From Streptomyces erythrochromogenes (GTDB lineage: Bacteria > Actinomycetota > Actinomycetes > Streptomycetales > Streptomycetaceae), in contig NZ_CP108036.1 in NCBI RefSeq assembly GCF_036170895.1, forward strand, positions 868,001-932,000: a DNA stretch of 64,000 nucleotides, read 5' to 3'. The notes beneath the pieces were generated by a model. The model searched no databases. It was not told where the DNA came from and saw only the letters and a program-made list of their open reading frames with translations. Shown one piece after another: positions 1-7,614 of the stretch; the stretch's first letter is position 1, and each line of letters opens with the position of its first letter. The translations under genes were made by a program, and so were the position numbers.

Positions 1-857
1 GGGCGGTGGAGCAGGGTTCCGAGCACCCGCTGGGCCGCGCTGTCGCCTCGTACGCGCAGCGCGCCGCGGCCCAGGGCCCGCTGCCGGGGGTCGCCGCCTT
101 CCTGGCCGTCCCCGGCAGCGGTGTCGCGGGGATCGTGGAGGGCCGCCGGGTGGAGGTTCGCACTCCGGGCGAGGGGCTGCCCGCGTCGCTGGCGCAGGCA
201 CTGGCCGAGGCGGAGGCCTCCGCGCTCACCCCGGTCCTGGTCCGGGTGGACGGCTTCGACGAGGCGCTCATCTCGCTGGGCGACGTCCTGCGGCCCGGCA
301 GCTACCGGGCGGTCGACCGGCTGCGGCGCCTGGGCGTGGAGCCGGTCCTGGCCACCGGCGACCGGGAGGCCACCGCGCGGGCCGTCGCCCGCGAGCTCGG
401 CATCACCGAGGTCCACGCCCACTGCACCCCGGAGGGCAAGGCCGCGCTGGTACGGGAGTTGCGGGGCGGGGGCCGGCGGGTGGCCGTGATCGGCGACGGC
501 GTCAACGACGCCGCGGCCCTGGCGGAGGCGGACCTCGGGATCGCGATGGGCAGCGGCACGGACGTGGCCATCGGGGCCGCCGACGTGACCCTCGTACGGG
601 GTGACATCGAGGCGGTCGCCGACGCGGTCCGCCTCGCCCGCCGCACCCTGGCGACGATCCGGCTCAACCTGGTCTGGGCGTTCGGCTACAACGCGGTGAC
701 CGTCCCCCTGGCGGCCGTGGGCCTGCTGGGCCCGATGCTCGCCGCGGCCGCGATGTCCGCCAGCTCGGTCCTCGTGGTGGCCAACAGCCTGCGCCTGCGC
801 ACCTGGCAGCCCGCGCCGAGGCGCCCGGGCTCCCCCGTCGGAAAGGCTTCGCGTTGA
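1..857 (+). CDS. P1B-type heavy-metal (copper-like) ATPase, C-terminal part
   Basis: The gene is cut by the left window edge; only the last ~284 residues are present. They begin in the nucleotide-binding domain at the SEHPLGRAV motif, which carries the HP dipeptide typical of P1B ATPases. The P-domain hinge GDGVNDAAALAEADLGIAMG follows at about residues 161-180, and two C-terminal membrane helices end the protein. P1B pumps export soft metals such as Cu(I) across the cytoplasmic membrane. The metal-selective CPx helix lies outside the window, so copper is inferred from the family and from the PCuAC-like gene that overlaps the stop codon. The first visible GTG at position 6 is not a real start. 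Confidence 0.9.
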   Translation, partial: AVEQGSEHPLGRAVASYAQRAAAQGPLPGVAAFLAVPGSGVAGIVEGRRVEVRTPGEGLPASLAQALAEAEASALTPVLVRVDGFDEALISLGDVLRPGSYRAVDRLRRLGVEPVLATGDREATARAVARELGITEVHAHCTPEGKAALVRELRGGGRRVAVIGDGVNDAAALAEADLGIAMGSGTDVAIGAADVTLVRGDIEAVADAVRLARRTLATIRLNLVWAFGYNAVTVPLAAVGLLGPMLAAAAMSASSVLVVANSLRLRTWQPAPRRPGSPVGKASR

Positions 858-1462
858 TGAACGACCTCGTGCGGACGGTGAACCGGTCGGTGGGCAGGAA
901 GGTGCGGCGGACGGTGCGGCGGACGGTGGGCCGGGCCGCGGCGCGGACGGTGAAGGCGGCGGCGGAATTCCGCGGTCCGGGCCGCCGGAGCCTGCGCGAC
1001 GGGCTGCTCGCCACGCTGGTTCCCGTGACGGCCTGCATGGCGATGCTGGTGGCGCTGACGGCGTGGACCAAGGCGGGGGCCGCGGGCACTCCGGCGCGGA
1101 TCGACGTCGGCGTGGGGCAGGTCTTCCTCCCGTACGCCGGCAGGGAGCGCACCGCGGCCTTCTTCCGGATCGCCAACACCGGCGGATCCGACGACCAGCT
1201 GGTCTCGGTGACCTCGCCGGCCGCGGACGAGATCATGCTGAACCGGCACGAACGCGTCGGCGAGGGCGGCGACGCGATGCGCGCGGTCCCCTCGGCGAAC
1301 ATCCCGGCGGGGTCCGTCGTGCACATGACGCCGAGCACCCTGGACCTGATGGTCAGGGTGAAGACCCGCCGCCAGGTGGGCGACGCCGTCCCGTTCGTCC
1401 TGCACTTCCGCCGCAGCGGCCCGGTGGCGGCGGTGGCGTTCGTGGTGCGCCCCGGCAGCTGA
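857..1462 (+). CDS. PCuAC-like periplasmic-type copper chaperone
   Basis: The protein has 201 residues from an ATG that overlaps the ATPase stop (TGATG), so the two are translationally coupled. The first ~45 residues are very Arg/Val/Thr rich (a repeated RTVRRTV pattern), followed by one membrane segment around residues 52-72 and an extracytoplasmic beta domain. The C-terminal half resembles the PCuAC/DUF461 copper-binding family, with a His/Met-rich stretch and MRAV near residue 141. The family's final H-x-M pair appears here as TLDLM, so the usual histidine is missing. It may pass copper to or from the adjacent pump. A TTG three bases upstream is an alternative start. Family assignment is moderate because the ligand set is incomplete. 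Confidence 0.65.
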   Translation: MNDLVRTVNRSVGRKVRRTVRRTVGRAAARTVKAAAEFRGPGRRSLRDGLLATLVPVTACMAMLVALTAWTKAGAAGTPARIDVGVGQVFLPYAGRERTAAFFRIANTGGSDDQLVSVTSPAADEIMLNRHERVGEGGDAMRAVPSANIPAGSVVHMTPSTLDLMVRVKTRRQVGDAVPFVLHFRRSGPVAAVAFVVRPGS

Positions 1463-1585
1463 CCCCGGGCGGGCCGGCCGGCCCCGGCTCCGGCCAGGAC
1501 AGGGCGGCGGGCCGGGCTTAGCGTGGCAGGTGGGAAGTCGGCCACCCGCCGGCGAACGGCAGACGTCACGGCAGGAGGGTCGGCC

Positions 1586-1828
1586 ATGGGTACGGTGCAC
1601 GGCGACGCGGAAGCCTACGAGGTGGTCTTCGCGGCCGCGGACGGGGTCGGGGAGGACGTCGTCCGGATGACCCGCACCAGCGCGGCGGGACCGGGTGGGC
1701 ACCCCGTTTACGAGGACGCCACCGGCATCGTCCGGGCGGAGATCAGCAGCGGCGGCGAGGTACGGGTGCTGGCGACGGGCGGAGGCCAGCAGCCGGCCCG
1801 CGTGCTGCGGGCCCGGGCGGTGACCTGA
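1586..1828 (+). CDS. small DUF6296-like hypothetical protein
   Basis: An 80-residue protein starting at an ATG preceded by GCAGGAGG; upstream in-frame GTGs have no comparable site. It contains a YEVVF start, GGHPVYEDATGIVRAEI in the middle and an EVRVLATGG turn, a pattern resembling the small actinomycete family DUF6296. No catalytic residues, signal peptide or membrane segment are visible. It stands alone between the copper genes and a convergent anti-sigma-type ATPase. Function is unknown. Confidence 0.6.
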   Translation: MGTVHGDAEAYEVVFAAADGVGEDVVRMTRTSAAGPGGHPVYEDATGIVRAEISSGGEVRVLATGGGQQPARVLRARAVT

Positions 1829-1958
1829 CGCACGTCGGGAACCTCCGGGAGAACGATCACCGCCGGCACGGCGTTCCGCCATCCGGCCGAAGCCGGGCAC
1901 GGCATCGCGGGCTTCCTCGCCCGCCTCGCGGAACCGCCCTGGGGCGAGGTCCCGGCCG

Positions 1959-2357
1959 TCAGCACGGGACGCGGACGTGGATCGTCTTCCCTCCCGCCGC
2001 GTGGTGGCGGATCCCCACGTCGGTCCCCAGCTGGTTGACCAGGTGCCACCCCCAGCCGCCCTCGCCGCACCGGTCGGGCCGCCGGGCCTGCGGCTCCGCA
2101 TCGCTGGTGTCCGTCACCTCGATGTCGATCCCGTCAGACGCGAGGCGCACCTCCAGCAGGCAGCCGCCACTCGTATGGCGGACGGCATTGGTGACGAGCT
2201 CGCTGATCAGCAGGAGCGCCGTGTCCAGCGCGAGGGGCGGGAGGAGCTCGTCGTCGTCCGCCGCCGTTCCGGCGAGGTGGGACCGGGCAGCGCGCCGGGC
2301 CTGCGCCGCGGCGCTCCGGCCGTGCAGGTCGAGGTGCAGCATCAGCTGGAGAGGCAT
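1959..2357 (-). CDS. ATP-binding anti-sigma-factor-like protein (RsbW/HATPase family)
   Basis: A 132-residue stand-alone HATPase_c domain of the type that is very common in Streptomyces and is related to RsbW/SpoIIAB serine kinases. The N box ISELVTNAVRH is at about residues 51-61, the DTSD stretch forms the G1-like region, and GGWGWHLVNQL is the G2-like box. Such proteins bind ATP and regulate sigma factors or anti-sigma antagonists. No partner sigma factor or STAS gene lies next to it. The upstream 150 bp contains two copies of CATTGCG near 2391 and 2408, possibly part of its control region. Confidence 0.85.
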   Translation of the reverse strand: MPLQLMLHLDLHGRSAAAQARRAARSHLAGTAADDDELLPPLALDTALLLISELVTNAVRHTSGGCLLEVRLASDGIDIEVTDTSDAEPQARRPDRCGEGGWGWHLVNQLGTDVGIRHHAAGGKTIHVRVPC

Positions 2358-2507
2358 GAACCCGCTCTCCTGACCACAGAGAATGGTCGCATTGCGAATA
2401 TCGCCGGCATTGCGCTTGCGATGTGCGCCTGCCCGGCCGTTGCGCCTTCACTCACGACTCACGCGAGGCAGCGCCGCACATCCTCGTACACCCCCGGATA
2501 CGGCGCG

Positions 2508-3998
2508 TCAGCGCGTCGGTGCCGGTTCGGCGGACTGCGCGGACAGCGGGGTGGCGATGTCCTCCAGGGAGCGGCCCTCGGCCGCGACCGCGTAGAAGAC
2601 GGCGACCAGCCCGGCCGCCACCATCAGCCCGGCGCCGATGGAGAAGGCGAGGACCGCGTCGGAGACCACGCCGCTGGAGGTGAGCCCGGCGAAGATCAGC
2701 GGCCCGGAGATGCCGCCGGCCGCGGTGCCGACGGCGTAGAAGAAGGCGATCGACATCGCGCGGGTCTCCATCGGGAAGATCTCGCTGACGGTCAGGTACG
2801 CCGAACTCGCCCCGGCGGACGCGAAGAAGAGCACCACGCACCAGCAGGCGGTCATGGTCACGGCGGACAGCCGCCCGGCGCCGAAGAGCCAGGCGGTCGC
2901 GAAGAGCAGCACGCCGGAGAGGATGTAGGTGCCCGCGATCATCGGCCGTCGGCCGAGCGTGTCGAACAGCCGGCCCAGGAACAGCGGCCCGAGGAAGTTC
3001 CCGAAGGCCACGACGGCGAAGTAGTAGCCGGTCACGGAGCTGGAGACGTCGAAGAACGTGACCAGGACGGATCCGAAGCCGAAGGTGATCGCGTTGTAGA
3101 GGAAGGCCTGCCCGACGAAGAGGGACAGCCCGAGCACGGCTCGGCGCGGGTAGGTGCGGAACACCGTCCGCGCGATCTCACCGAAGCCGATGCTGCGCCG
3201 CACGGTGATGGTGATGGCCCGGTCGGCCTCGGGCAGCCGCCGTCCCGTCTCCGCCTCCACGCGGCGTTCGACGTCCGCGACCAGGTCCTCGGCCTCCTGT
3301 GTCCGGCCGTGGATGGACATCCAGCGCGGGCTCTCCGGTACGTGGCGCCGTACGAGCAGGATGACCAGGCCGAGGACGACCCCGAGGGCGAACGTCAGCC
3401 GCCAGCCCACCGACGGTGCGAAGAGCTCGGTGTTGAGGGCGACCACCGACAGCAGGGCCCCGGCGACGGCGCCGAGCCAGAAGCTGCCGTTGATGATCAG
3501 GTCGACGCGTCCGCGGTACTTGCTCGGGATCAGCTCGTCGATCGCCGAGTTGATGGCCGCGTACTCGCCGCCGATGCCGAAGCCGGTCAGGAAGCGGAAG
3601 AGGAAGAACCACCAGGCGGAGAAGGAGAGGGCGGTCAGGGCCGTCGCCCCGAGGTAGACGGCCAGCGTGATCAGGAAGAGCTTCTTGCGGCCGTAGAGAT
3701 CGGTGAGCCGTCCGAAGAACAGGGCGCCGGAGCACGCGCCCGCCACGTAGAGCGCGGCCGCGAGTCCTGTGACCTGCGCGTCGGTGATGGACAGGCCGCT
3801 GCCGTCCTCGGAAAGGCGGCTGGCGATGCTGCCGACGACGGTGACCTCCAGGCCGTCCAGGATCCAGACGGTGCCGAGCCCGATCACGATCATCCAGTGC
3901 CACCGTGACCAGGGCAGCCGGTCCAATCGGGCGGGCACCTTCGTGGTGACGGTCGCCGTGGCCGTTCCCGTGCGCGCAGACACTCCTGTCCTGGACAT
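2508..3998 (-). CDS. MFS transporter, sugar-porter-like
   Basis: About 496 residues with twelve predicted membrane segments. The cytoplasmic loop 2-3 motif GRLTDLYGRKK, the post-TM6 PESPRW motif and a second GRLFDTLGRRP loop are hallmarks of the sugar porter/metabolite:H+ symporter branch of the major facilitator superfamily. The long central cytoplasmic loop (VADVERRVEAETGRRLPEA) is acidic. The ATG at 3998 is chosen; a TTG 11 codons upstream is possible but has no better ribosome site. The substrate cannot be told from sequence. Its 5' end borders the decayed lipoprotein gene on the same strand. Confidence 0.88.
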   Translation of the reverse strand: MSRTGVSARTGTATATVTTKVPARLDRLPWSRWHWMIVIGLGTVWILDGLEVTVVGSIASRLSEDGSGLSITDAQVTGLAAALYVAGACSGALFFGRLTDLYGRKKLFLITLAVYLGATALTALSFSAWWFFLFRFLTGFGIGGEYAAINSAIDELIPSKYRGRVDLIINGSFWLGAVAGALLSVVALNTELFAPSVGWRLTFALGVVLGLVILLVRRHVPESPRWMSIHGRTQEAEDLVADVERRVEAETGRRLPEADRAITITVRRSIGFGEIARTVFRTYPRRAVLGLSLFVGQAFLYNAITFGFGSVLVTFFDVSSSVTGYYFAVVAFGNFLGPLFLGRLFDTLGRRPMIAGTYILSGVLLFATAWLFGAGRLSAVTMTACWCVVLFFASAGASSAYLTVSEIFPMETRAMSIAFFYAVGTAAGGISGPLIFAGLTSSGVVSDAVLAFSIGAGLMVAAGLVAVFYAVAAEGRSLEDIATPLSAQSAEPAPTR

Positions 3999-4037
3999 GT
4001 CCGGGCGTCTGCCCCCGCCGATCAGGGGCAAACGGGG

Positions 4038-4793
4038 TCAGGAGGCGGGCGCGTCCGGGCTCGGGCCGCGCGTCACGTCGGCCACTTCCACGTCCTCGGT
4101 CTCCGGGGCGCCGAACGCCTCGGCGACGGCCCCGCTGCCGCTGGCGGTGACCTCCAGGGCCAAGTGGCCGCCCATCGTGCGCAGGTCGATCCGCATCCGG
4201 GGCGCGCCCGCGTGGTCGGGCATCCGGTGGATCCGCGCGGCGGGGTAGTCGAGGTCCGTCAGCTGCTTGTGCATCGCCTCGTGGCCGGTCGTCCCCTTGT
4301 TCTTGAAGGCGTCGCCGACGCGCTTCACGTGCTCGCCCGCGACGCACTCCTAGACGCCGGTCAGCGGTACCTCCCCGACCGGACCGGACCCGGTGGAGCC
4401 GGCGGCCGGCTTCGCCGGGGGCGCGGGGTCGTCCAGCGGTACGGGAATGTCCCCGTCGGCGTTCGGGACGCCCGGCGGGGTCTGGCCCGGACCGTACCGC
4501 GGCGTGGGTACGGCCTCCGCGCCCGGCAGGTCCTCCGGCTTGGGCACGCCGCCACCGCCCGTGGGATTCGGGGCGTCCGGGGTGCAGCCCTGCGCGGTAC
4601 GGGTCATCAGCGCGAGGAACCGCATCTCCTGATCGCCGCCGGGCGACGAGGGGTCCTGCGGCTGCGCCCCCACCGCACTGCCCGCGGGAGCCTGCTCGGA
4701 GGTTCCCTTCTGGGTGCCGCAGCCGTAAAGGACCAGGCAGCCGAGTGCGGGCGCCAGTACGGGCTTCAAGAGTGTGGCGCCCGGTGCGGACAT
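4038..4793 (-). pseudogene. lipoprotein gene interrupted by an in-frame amber codon
   Basis: The first part (4350-4793, 147 residues) has a lipoprotein-type signal ending LVLYGC and a Gly/Pro-rich linker, then ends at a TAG (4350-4352) after PLTGV. The same frame continues without other lesions through ECVAGEHVKRVGDAFKNKG to 4038, giving 251 codons in total. A single change at the TAG (for example from GAG) would restore one protein. The downstream part starts at a GTG (4328) with no convincing ribosome site, so independent translation is doubtful. The N-terminal ~20 codons overlap, antisense, the start of the subtilase remnant, which suggests the true 5' end was replaced by rearrangement. 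Function unknown. Confidence 0.7.
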
Positions 4794-5290
4794 CGTCGCG
4801 GTCCAGGTGTTCTCGAAGTTCGAGTCGGACGAGTAGTGCGGCGCCGGAGCCAGCCCGTGCGTGCTCAGCTTCACCAGCTCCCAGATCGAGGGACTGGAGA
4901 AGGTCCACGCCCTGAAGAAGGGCGGCACGAACATCGTCGCCGCCAACATGAGCCTGGGCGGCGGACGCTGGACCAGCGCCTGCGCCTCCGACCCCCGCAA
5001 GGCCATCATCGACGGCCTGCTCACCGAGAACGTCGCCACGGTCGTCGCGGCGGGCAACAACGGCTACACCGACGCCGTCAGCGCCCCCGGCTGCGTGTCC
5101 TCCGCCGTCACGGTCGGCTCCACCACCGACGACGACCAGGTCTCCACCTTCAGCAACCGCGGTCCGCTGCTGGACCTGTTCGCCCCCGGCACCTGGATCG
5201 TCTCCTCCGTGCCCGGCAACACCTACGCGAGCAAGAACGGCACCTCGATGGCCGCCCGCACGTGGCCGGCGCCCGGACCGTCCGCTGACC
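4768..5290 (+). pseudogene. S8 subtilisin-like peptidase remnant
   Basis: The forward frame from 4768 reads SVAPGADIVAVQVFSK, then hits TAG at 4834-4836, then continues as CGAGASPCVLSFTSSQ through the oxyanion-hole region (VAAGNNG) to the catalytic-serine motif NGTSMAA near 5235-5260. Just after GTSMAA the frame shifts: restoring one C at about 5260 gives PHVAGARTVR and then a stop. The domain that should carry the catalytic Asp and His is absent. The gene therefore has a lost 5' end, a nonsense codon, a frameshift and a truncated 3' end. An active product is not expected. The open frame from GTG 4861 to 5343 is only a partial view of this remnant. Confidence 0.85.
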
Positions 5291-5314
5291 GCTACCGCCC
5301 GCCCGGCCGTCGGT

Positions 5315-5839
5315 TCACGTGGAGTGGGACACGATCTGGGTGACGACCCACACGGCCCACGCCAGGGGTATGAGGGTCACGTAGGCGAGCGGCCTGCGCA
5401 GTACGGGCGGGCCCGTGTCGAGGTGGGTGCGGCCCGGGGCGGGCGCCGAGGGCGCGAGCGCGCGGTACTTGAGGTGGGCGACCAGGTTCCACACGAGCGT
5501 GAGCGGGTTGAGGATCACCAGGGAGAGCGGTCCCCACCAGCCGATGATGAGGGTCCTGTAGGTCATCTGCCGGACGACGGCCAAGCCGCAGTCCCGGCAG
5601 AACGGTCCGTCCAGGTGCTCGAACCTCATCATGACGAGGATGCCCGTGTGGGCCCGGACCTTGAAGTCCACAGCGCTCCGCCCGCCGCACGCGCGGCAGA
5701 CGACGGGATACGGGTGGCCGTGACCACCGGTCACGGGTGCGGAGCTGCCCCAGGCCGGCGGATGGACCTGGCTGCCGGGAGCGTCGTACTGGTTTCCGGT
5801 GACGGGGCCGTGGCCGGTCGGGTGGTGCGGTGTTGCCAT
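5315..5839 (-). CDS. membrane protein with a two-CxxC zinc-ribbon-like domain
   Basis: About 174 residues. A Pro/Gly/His-rich N-terminus leads to CRACGG (near residue 48) and CRDCG (near residue 81), which together could bind one zinc. Two hydrophobic stretches follow, one around LIIGWWGPLSLVILNPLTLV and one near the C-terminus (LIPLAWAVWVVTQIV). It is probably a small membrane-anchored protein. No family was recognised with confidence. The ATG at 5839 is chosen over a TTG six codons upstream. It is a single gene between the subtilase remnant and the M20 hydrolase. Confidence 0.7.
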   Translation of the reverse strand: MATPHHPTGHGPVTGNQYDAPGSQVHPPAWGSSAPVTGGHGHPYPVVCRACGGRSAVDFKVRAHTGILVMMRFEHLDGPFCRDCGLAVVRQMTYRTLIIGWWGPLSLVILNPLTLVWNLVAHLKYRALAPSAPAPGRTHLDTGPPVLRRPLAYVTLIPLAWAVWVVTQIVSHST

Positions 5840-5929
5840 GATGGGACGGGTCTCCAAGTCTGCTCGTGGTACAGGCGCTGGGACGAGCGGAGCGGAGCCT
5901 CCGGTTCCACCGGATGGGGGGTAATCGGA

Positions 5930-7201
5930 TCAGGCGGAGCCCAGCCGGGCCAGCGCGGCGGCGGTCAGGGCGCGGACGGCGGCCGGCAGGGCGCTGCGGG
6001 CGTCCGGGGCGAAGTCCGGGGCGTGGTTGGCGGGGAGGGCCGCCATCTTCTCCGCCGCCGTCGAACCCGGGGCTCGGGACCAGGCGGCCGGGCCGGCCGT
6101 GCCCAGCATCCAGTAGCCGAGCCTGATGCCCCGCTCGCCGTGCACGTCGACGCCTGCGTCGCCGAAGAGCGCGAAGTCCTCCGTCGCGAGCGAGGGCGGC
6201 CACATCGCCACCCGCCCCGCCCCGAACTCGGCGGCGTGCGCCTCTCGTAGGGCCGCCGTCAGCGCCGGATCCGGATGGGTGACGGGGGAGGCGGAGAGCC
6301 GGACGATCTCCGGATCCCGGGGGCAGGCCGCGGCGGCGCACTCCGCGCGCACGATCCGCTCCACGGACGCGGCGGCCCGGGCCAGCGAGGCCTCGCTCAC
6401 CGCCCGTACGGTGAGGGCCAGTTCGGCGCGGTCCGGGATCACGTTCGCCCGCTCCCCCGCCCTGAACGAGCCCACGGTCACCGCCACCTGGTCCGCCGGT
6501 GCGGCCTCCCGCGCCACCACCGTCTGGAGCCTGGTCACCACGTGCGCGGCCGCCACCACCGGGTCCACGGCGAGGTGCGGGGCGCCCGCATGACCACCAC
6601 GGCCGTGCACCACCACCCGGAAGGTGACGCTGCCCGCCGTCATGGGCCCGTACCCGTGGGCGACCATCCCGGCCGGCAGCGGCGCCGCGTGCTGGGCCAG
6701 GACGTCGTCGGGCCGCCCGCACCGCCGGTAGAGGCCGTCGGCGAGCATCGCCCCGGCCCCCTCCAGCGTCTCCTCGGCCGGCTGCCCGGCCACGACGAGG
6801 GTGCCCCGCCAGGCCCGCGGCGCCCGCGCGAGCAGCAGGGCCGTGCCCGCCGCCGCGGCCAGGTGCAGATCGTGACCGCAGGCGTGCGCTGCCTCCCCGT
6901 CGGCGGCGTACGGCAGTCCGGTCGTCTCCCGGACCGGCAGGGCGTCGAGTTCGGCCCGCAGCAGGACGGTGGGCCCGTCCCCGTTGCGGAGCACACCGGC
7001 CACGCCGTGCCCGCCGATGCCGCGCGTGGTCGCGTACCCCGCCGACTCCAGCCGTGCGGCGAAGCGGTCCGCCGTACGCCGCTCCGCCCCCGACAGCTCC
7101 GGGTCGCGGTGCAGTTCCAGGTAGAAGGTCGTCAGGTCGCGCAGGTGCGCGCCGAGTCGGGCGAGCGGCGCTGCGGGGGGTTCGGGGGCGTGACCGGTCA
7201 T
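5930..7201 (-). CDS. M20 family amidohydrolase/aminoacylase
   Basis: About 423 residues matching the M20D amidohydrolases (N-acyl-amino-acid or hippurate hydrolase type). The metal motif ACGHDLHLA lies near residue 97, GQPAEETLEGAGAML carries the catalytic and ligand glutamates, and HGRGGHAGAPHLAVDP marks the lid/dimerisation domain. These enzymes hydrolyse N-acyl groups from amino acids in the cytoplasm. It is read divergently from the RiPP precursor, with 163 bp between the start codons. The long upstream extension of the open frame has no coding signature, so the ATG at 7201 is used. Substrate unknown; a role in RiPP maturation is not indicated. Confidence 0.88.
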   Translation of the reverse strand: MTGHAPEPPAAPLARLGAHLRDLTTFYLELHRDPELSGAERRTADRFAARLESAGYATTRGIGGHGVAGVLRNGDGPTVLLRAELDALPVRETTGLPYAADGEAAHACGHDLHLAAAAGTALLLARAPRAWRGTLVVAGQPAEETLEGAGAMLADGLYRRCGRPDDVLAQHAAPLPAGMVAHGYGPMTAGSVTFRVVVHGRGGHAGAPHLAVDPVVAAAHVVTRLQTVVAREAAPADQVAVTVGSFRAGERANVIPDRAELALTVRAVSEASLARAAASVERIVRAECAAAACPRDPEIVRLSASPVTHPDPALTAALREAHAAEFGAGRVAMWPPSLATEDFALFGDAGVDVHGERGIRLGYWMLGTAGPAAWSRAPGSTAAEKMAALPANHAPDFAPDARSALPAAVRALTAAALARLGSA

Positions 7202-7243
7202 GGAGCCATGATCGGGCGGCGGCCGGGAGCGGTCACGGCAGGG

Positions 7244-7275
7244 CGCTGACACGTCGTGACAGAGGGGTGTCAGCG
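7244..7275. promoter_or_regulatory. inverted repeat between amidohydrolase and RiPP precursor
   Basis: CGCTGACAC (7244-7252) and GTGTCAGCG (7267-7275) form perfect 9-bp arms around a 14-nt spacer in the divergent intergenic region. A shorter inverted repeat (GCACCC/GGGTGC, about 7299-7318) lies closer to the precursor. Either may be an operator or part of a leader hairpin. No regulator has been linked to it. Confidence 0.4.
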
Positions 7276-7364
7276 GTACGGGGGGTCCGGTGACGGCGGC
7301 ACCCGCTCTGATGGGTGCAGGCACGGCGCACCCCGGCGCCGTCCCCTCACCAGAAGGAGTCACC

Positions 7365-7538
7365 ATGGAGAAGTCGCCCCTCGCCTCGCTCGCGGACGAG
7401 ATCCTGGAGCTGGAGTCCGAGACCTTCGAGATCTCCGACTACTCGGACGCCAGCGAGGTCGTGCTGGCCGGTTCCACGAGCTGCAGCTCCACCTCGACCT
7501 GTTCCTCGACCACCAGCACCACCTCCTGCTCCGCCTGA
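7365..7538 (+). CDS. RiPP precursor peptide (thiazolyl-peptide/LAP type)
   Basis: A 57-residue peptide starting at an ATG preceded by AGAAGGAG. Residues 1-36 form an acidic leader (LADEILELESETFEISDYSD) ending VVLAG. The tail from residue 37 contains ten Ser, seven Thr and three Cys, plus a final Ala: 20 of 21 residues can be cyclised to azol(in)es or dehydrated. Each Cys sits in an S-C-S context (residues 40, 46, 55). This fits leader-guided modification by the adjacent YcaO, dehydrogenase and LanB proteins. The leader/core boundary after Ala-Gly is inferred. The gene is separated from the operon and convergent with its last gene. Cytoplasmic until export. Confidence 0.9.
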   Translation: MEKSPLASLADEILELESETFEISDYSDASEVVLAGSTSCSSTSTCSSTTSTTSCSA

Positions 7539-7560
7539 CCCGACGGGCCGCGGACACCCG

Positions 7561-7597
7561 GATGCCCCGGTCCCCCACGTGCGGGGACCGGGGCATC
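7561..7597. terminator. bidirectional hairpin terminator between precursor and ycaO
   Basis: A perfect 15-bp stem (GATGCCCCGGTCCCC and its complement, 7561-7575 and 7583-7597) with a 7-nt loop lies between the convergent precursor and YcaO genes. It can terminate transcription from both sides. Confidence 0.8.
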
Positions 7598-7614
7598 CGC
7601 CCGTCCGGGGCCTC

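Noticed and set aside
3178..4908. Very long open frames antisense to or out of frame with real genes (for example 3178-4908 minus, 1977-3908 plus, 14550-16253 minus, 60341-62725 minus)
   Set aside because: High GC removes stop codons in shadow frames. Their products are Arg/Pro/Gly-rich with no domains, and a recognised gene occupies the same DNA.
4861..5343. Intact 160-residue protease from GTG 4861
   Set aside because: It has only the serine motif, lacks Asp and His domains, is preceded in frame by a nonsense codon and ends in a frameshift.
7290..7538. Longer 82-residue version of the RiPP precursor starting at 7290
   Set aside because: The ATG at 7365 has AGAAGGAG at good spacing and a typical leader, whereas the upstream codons look non-coding.
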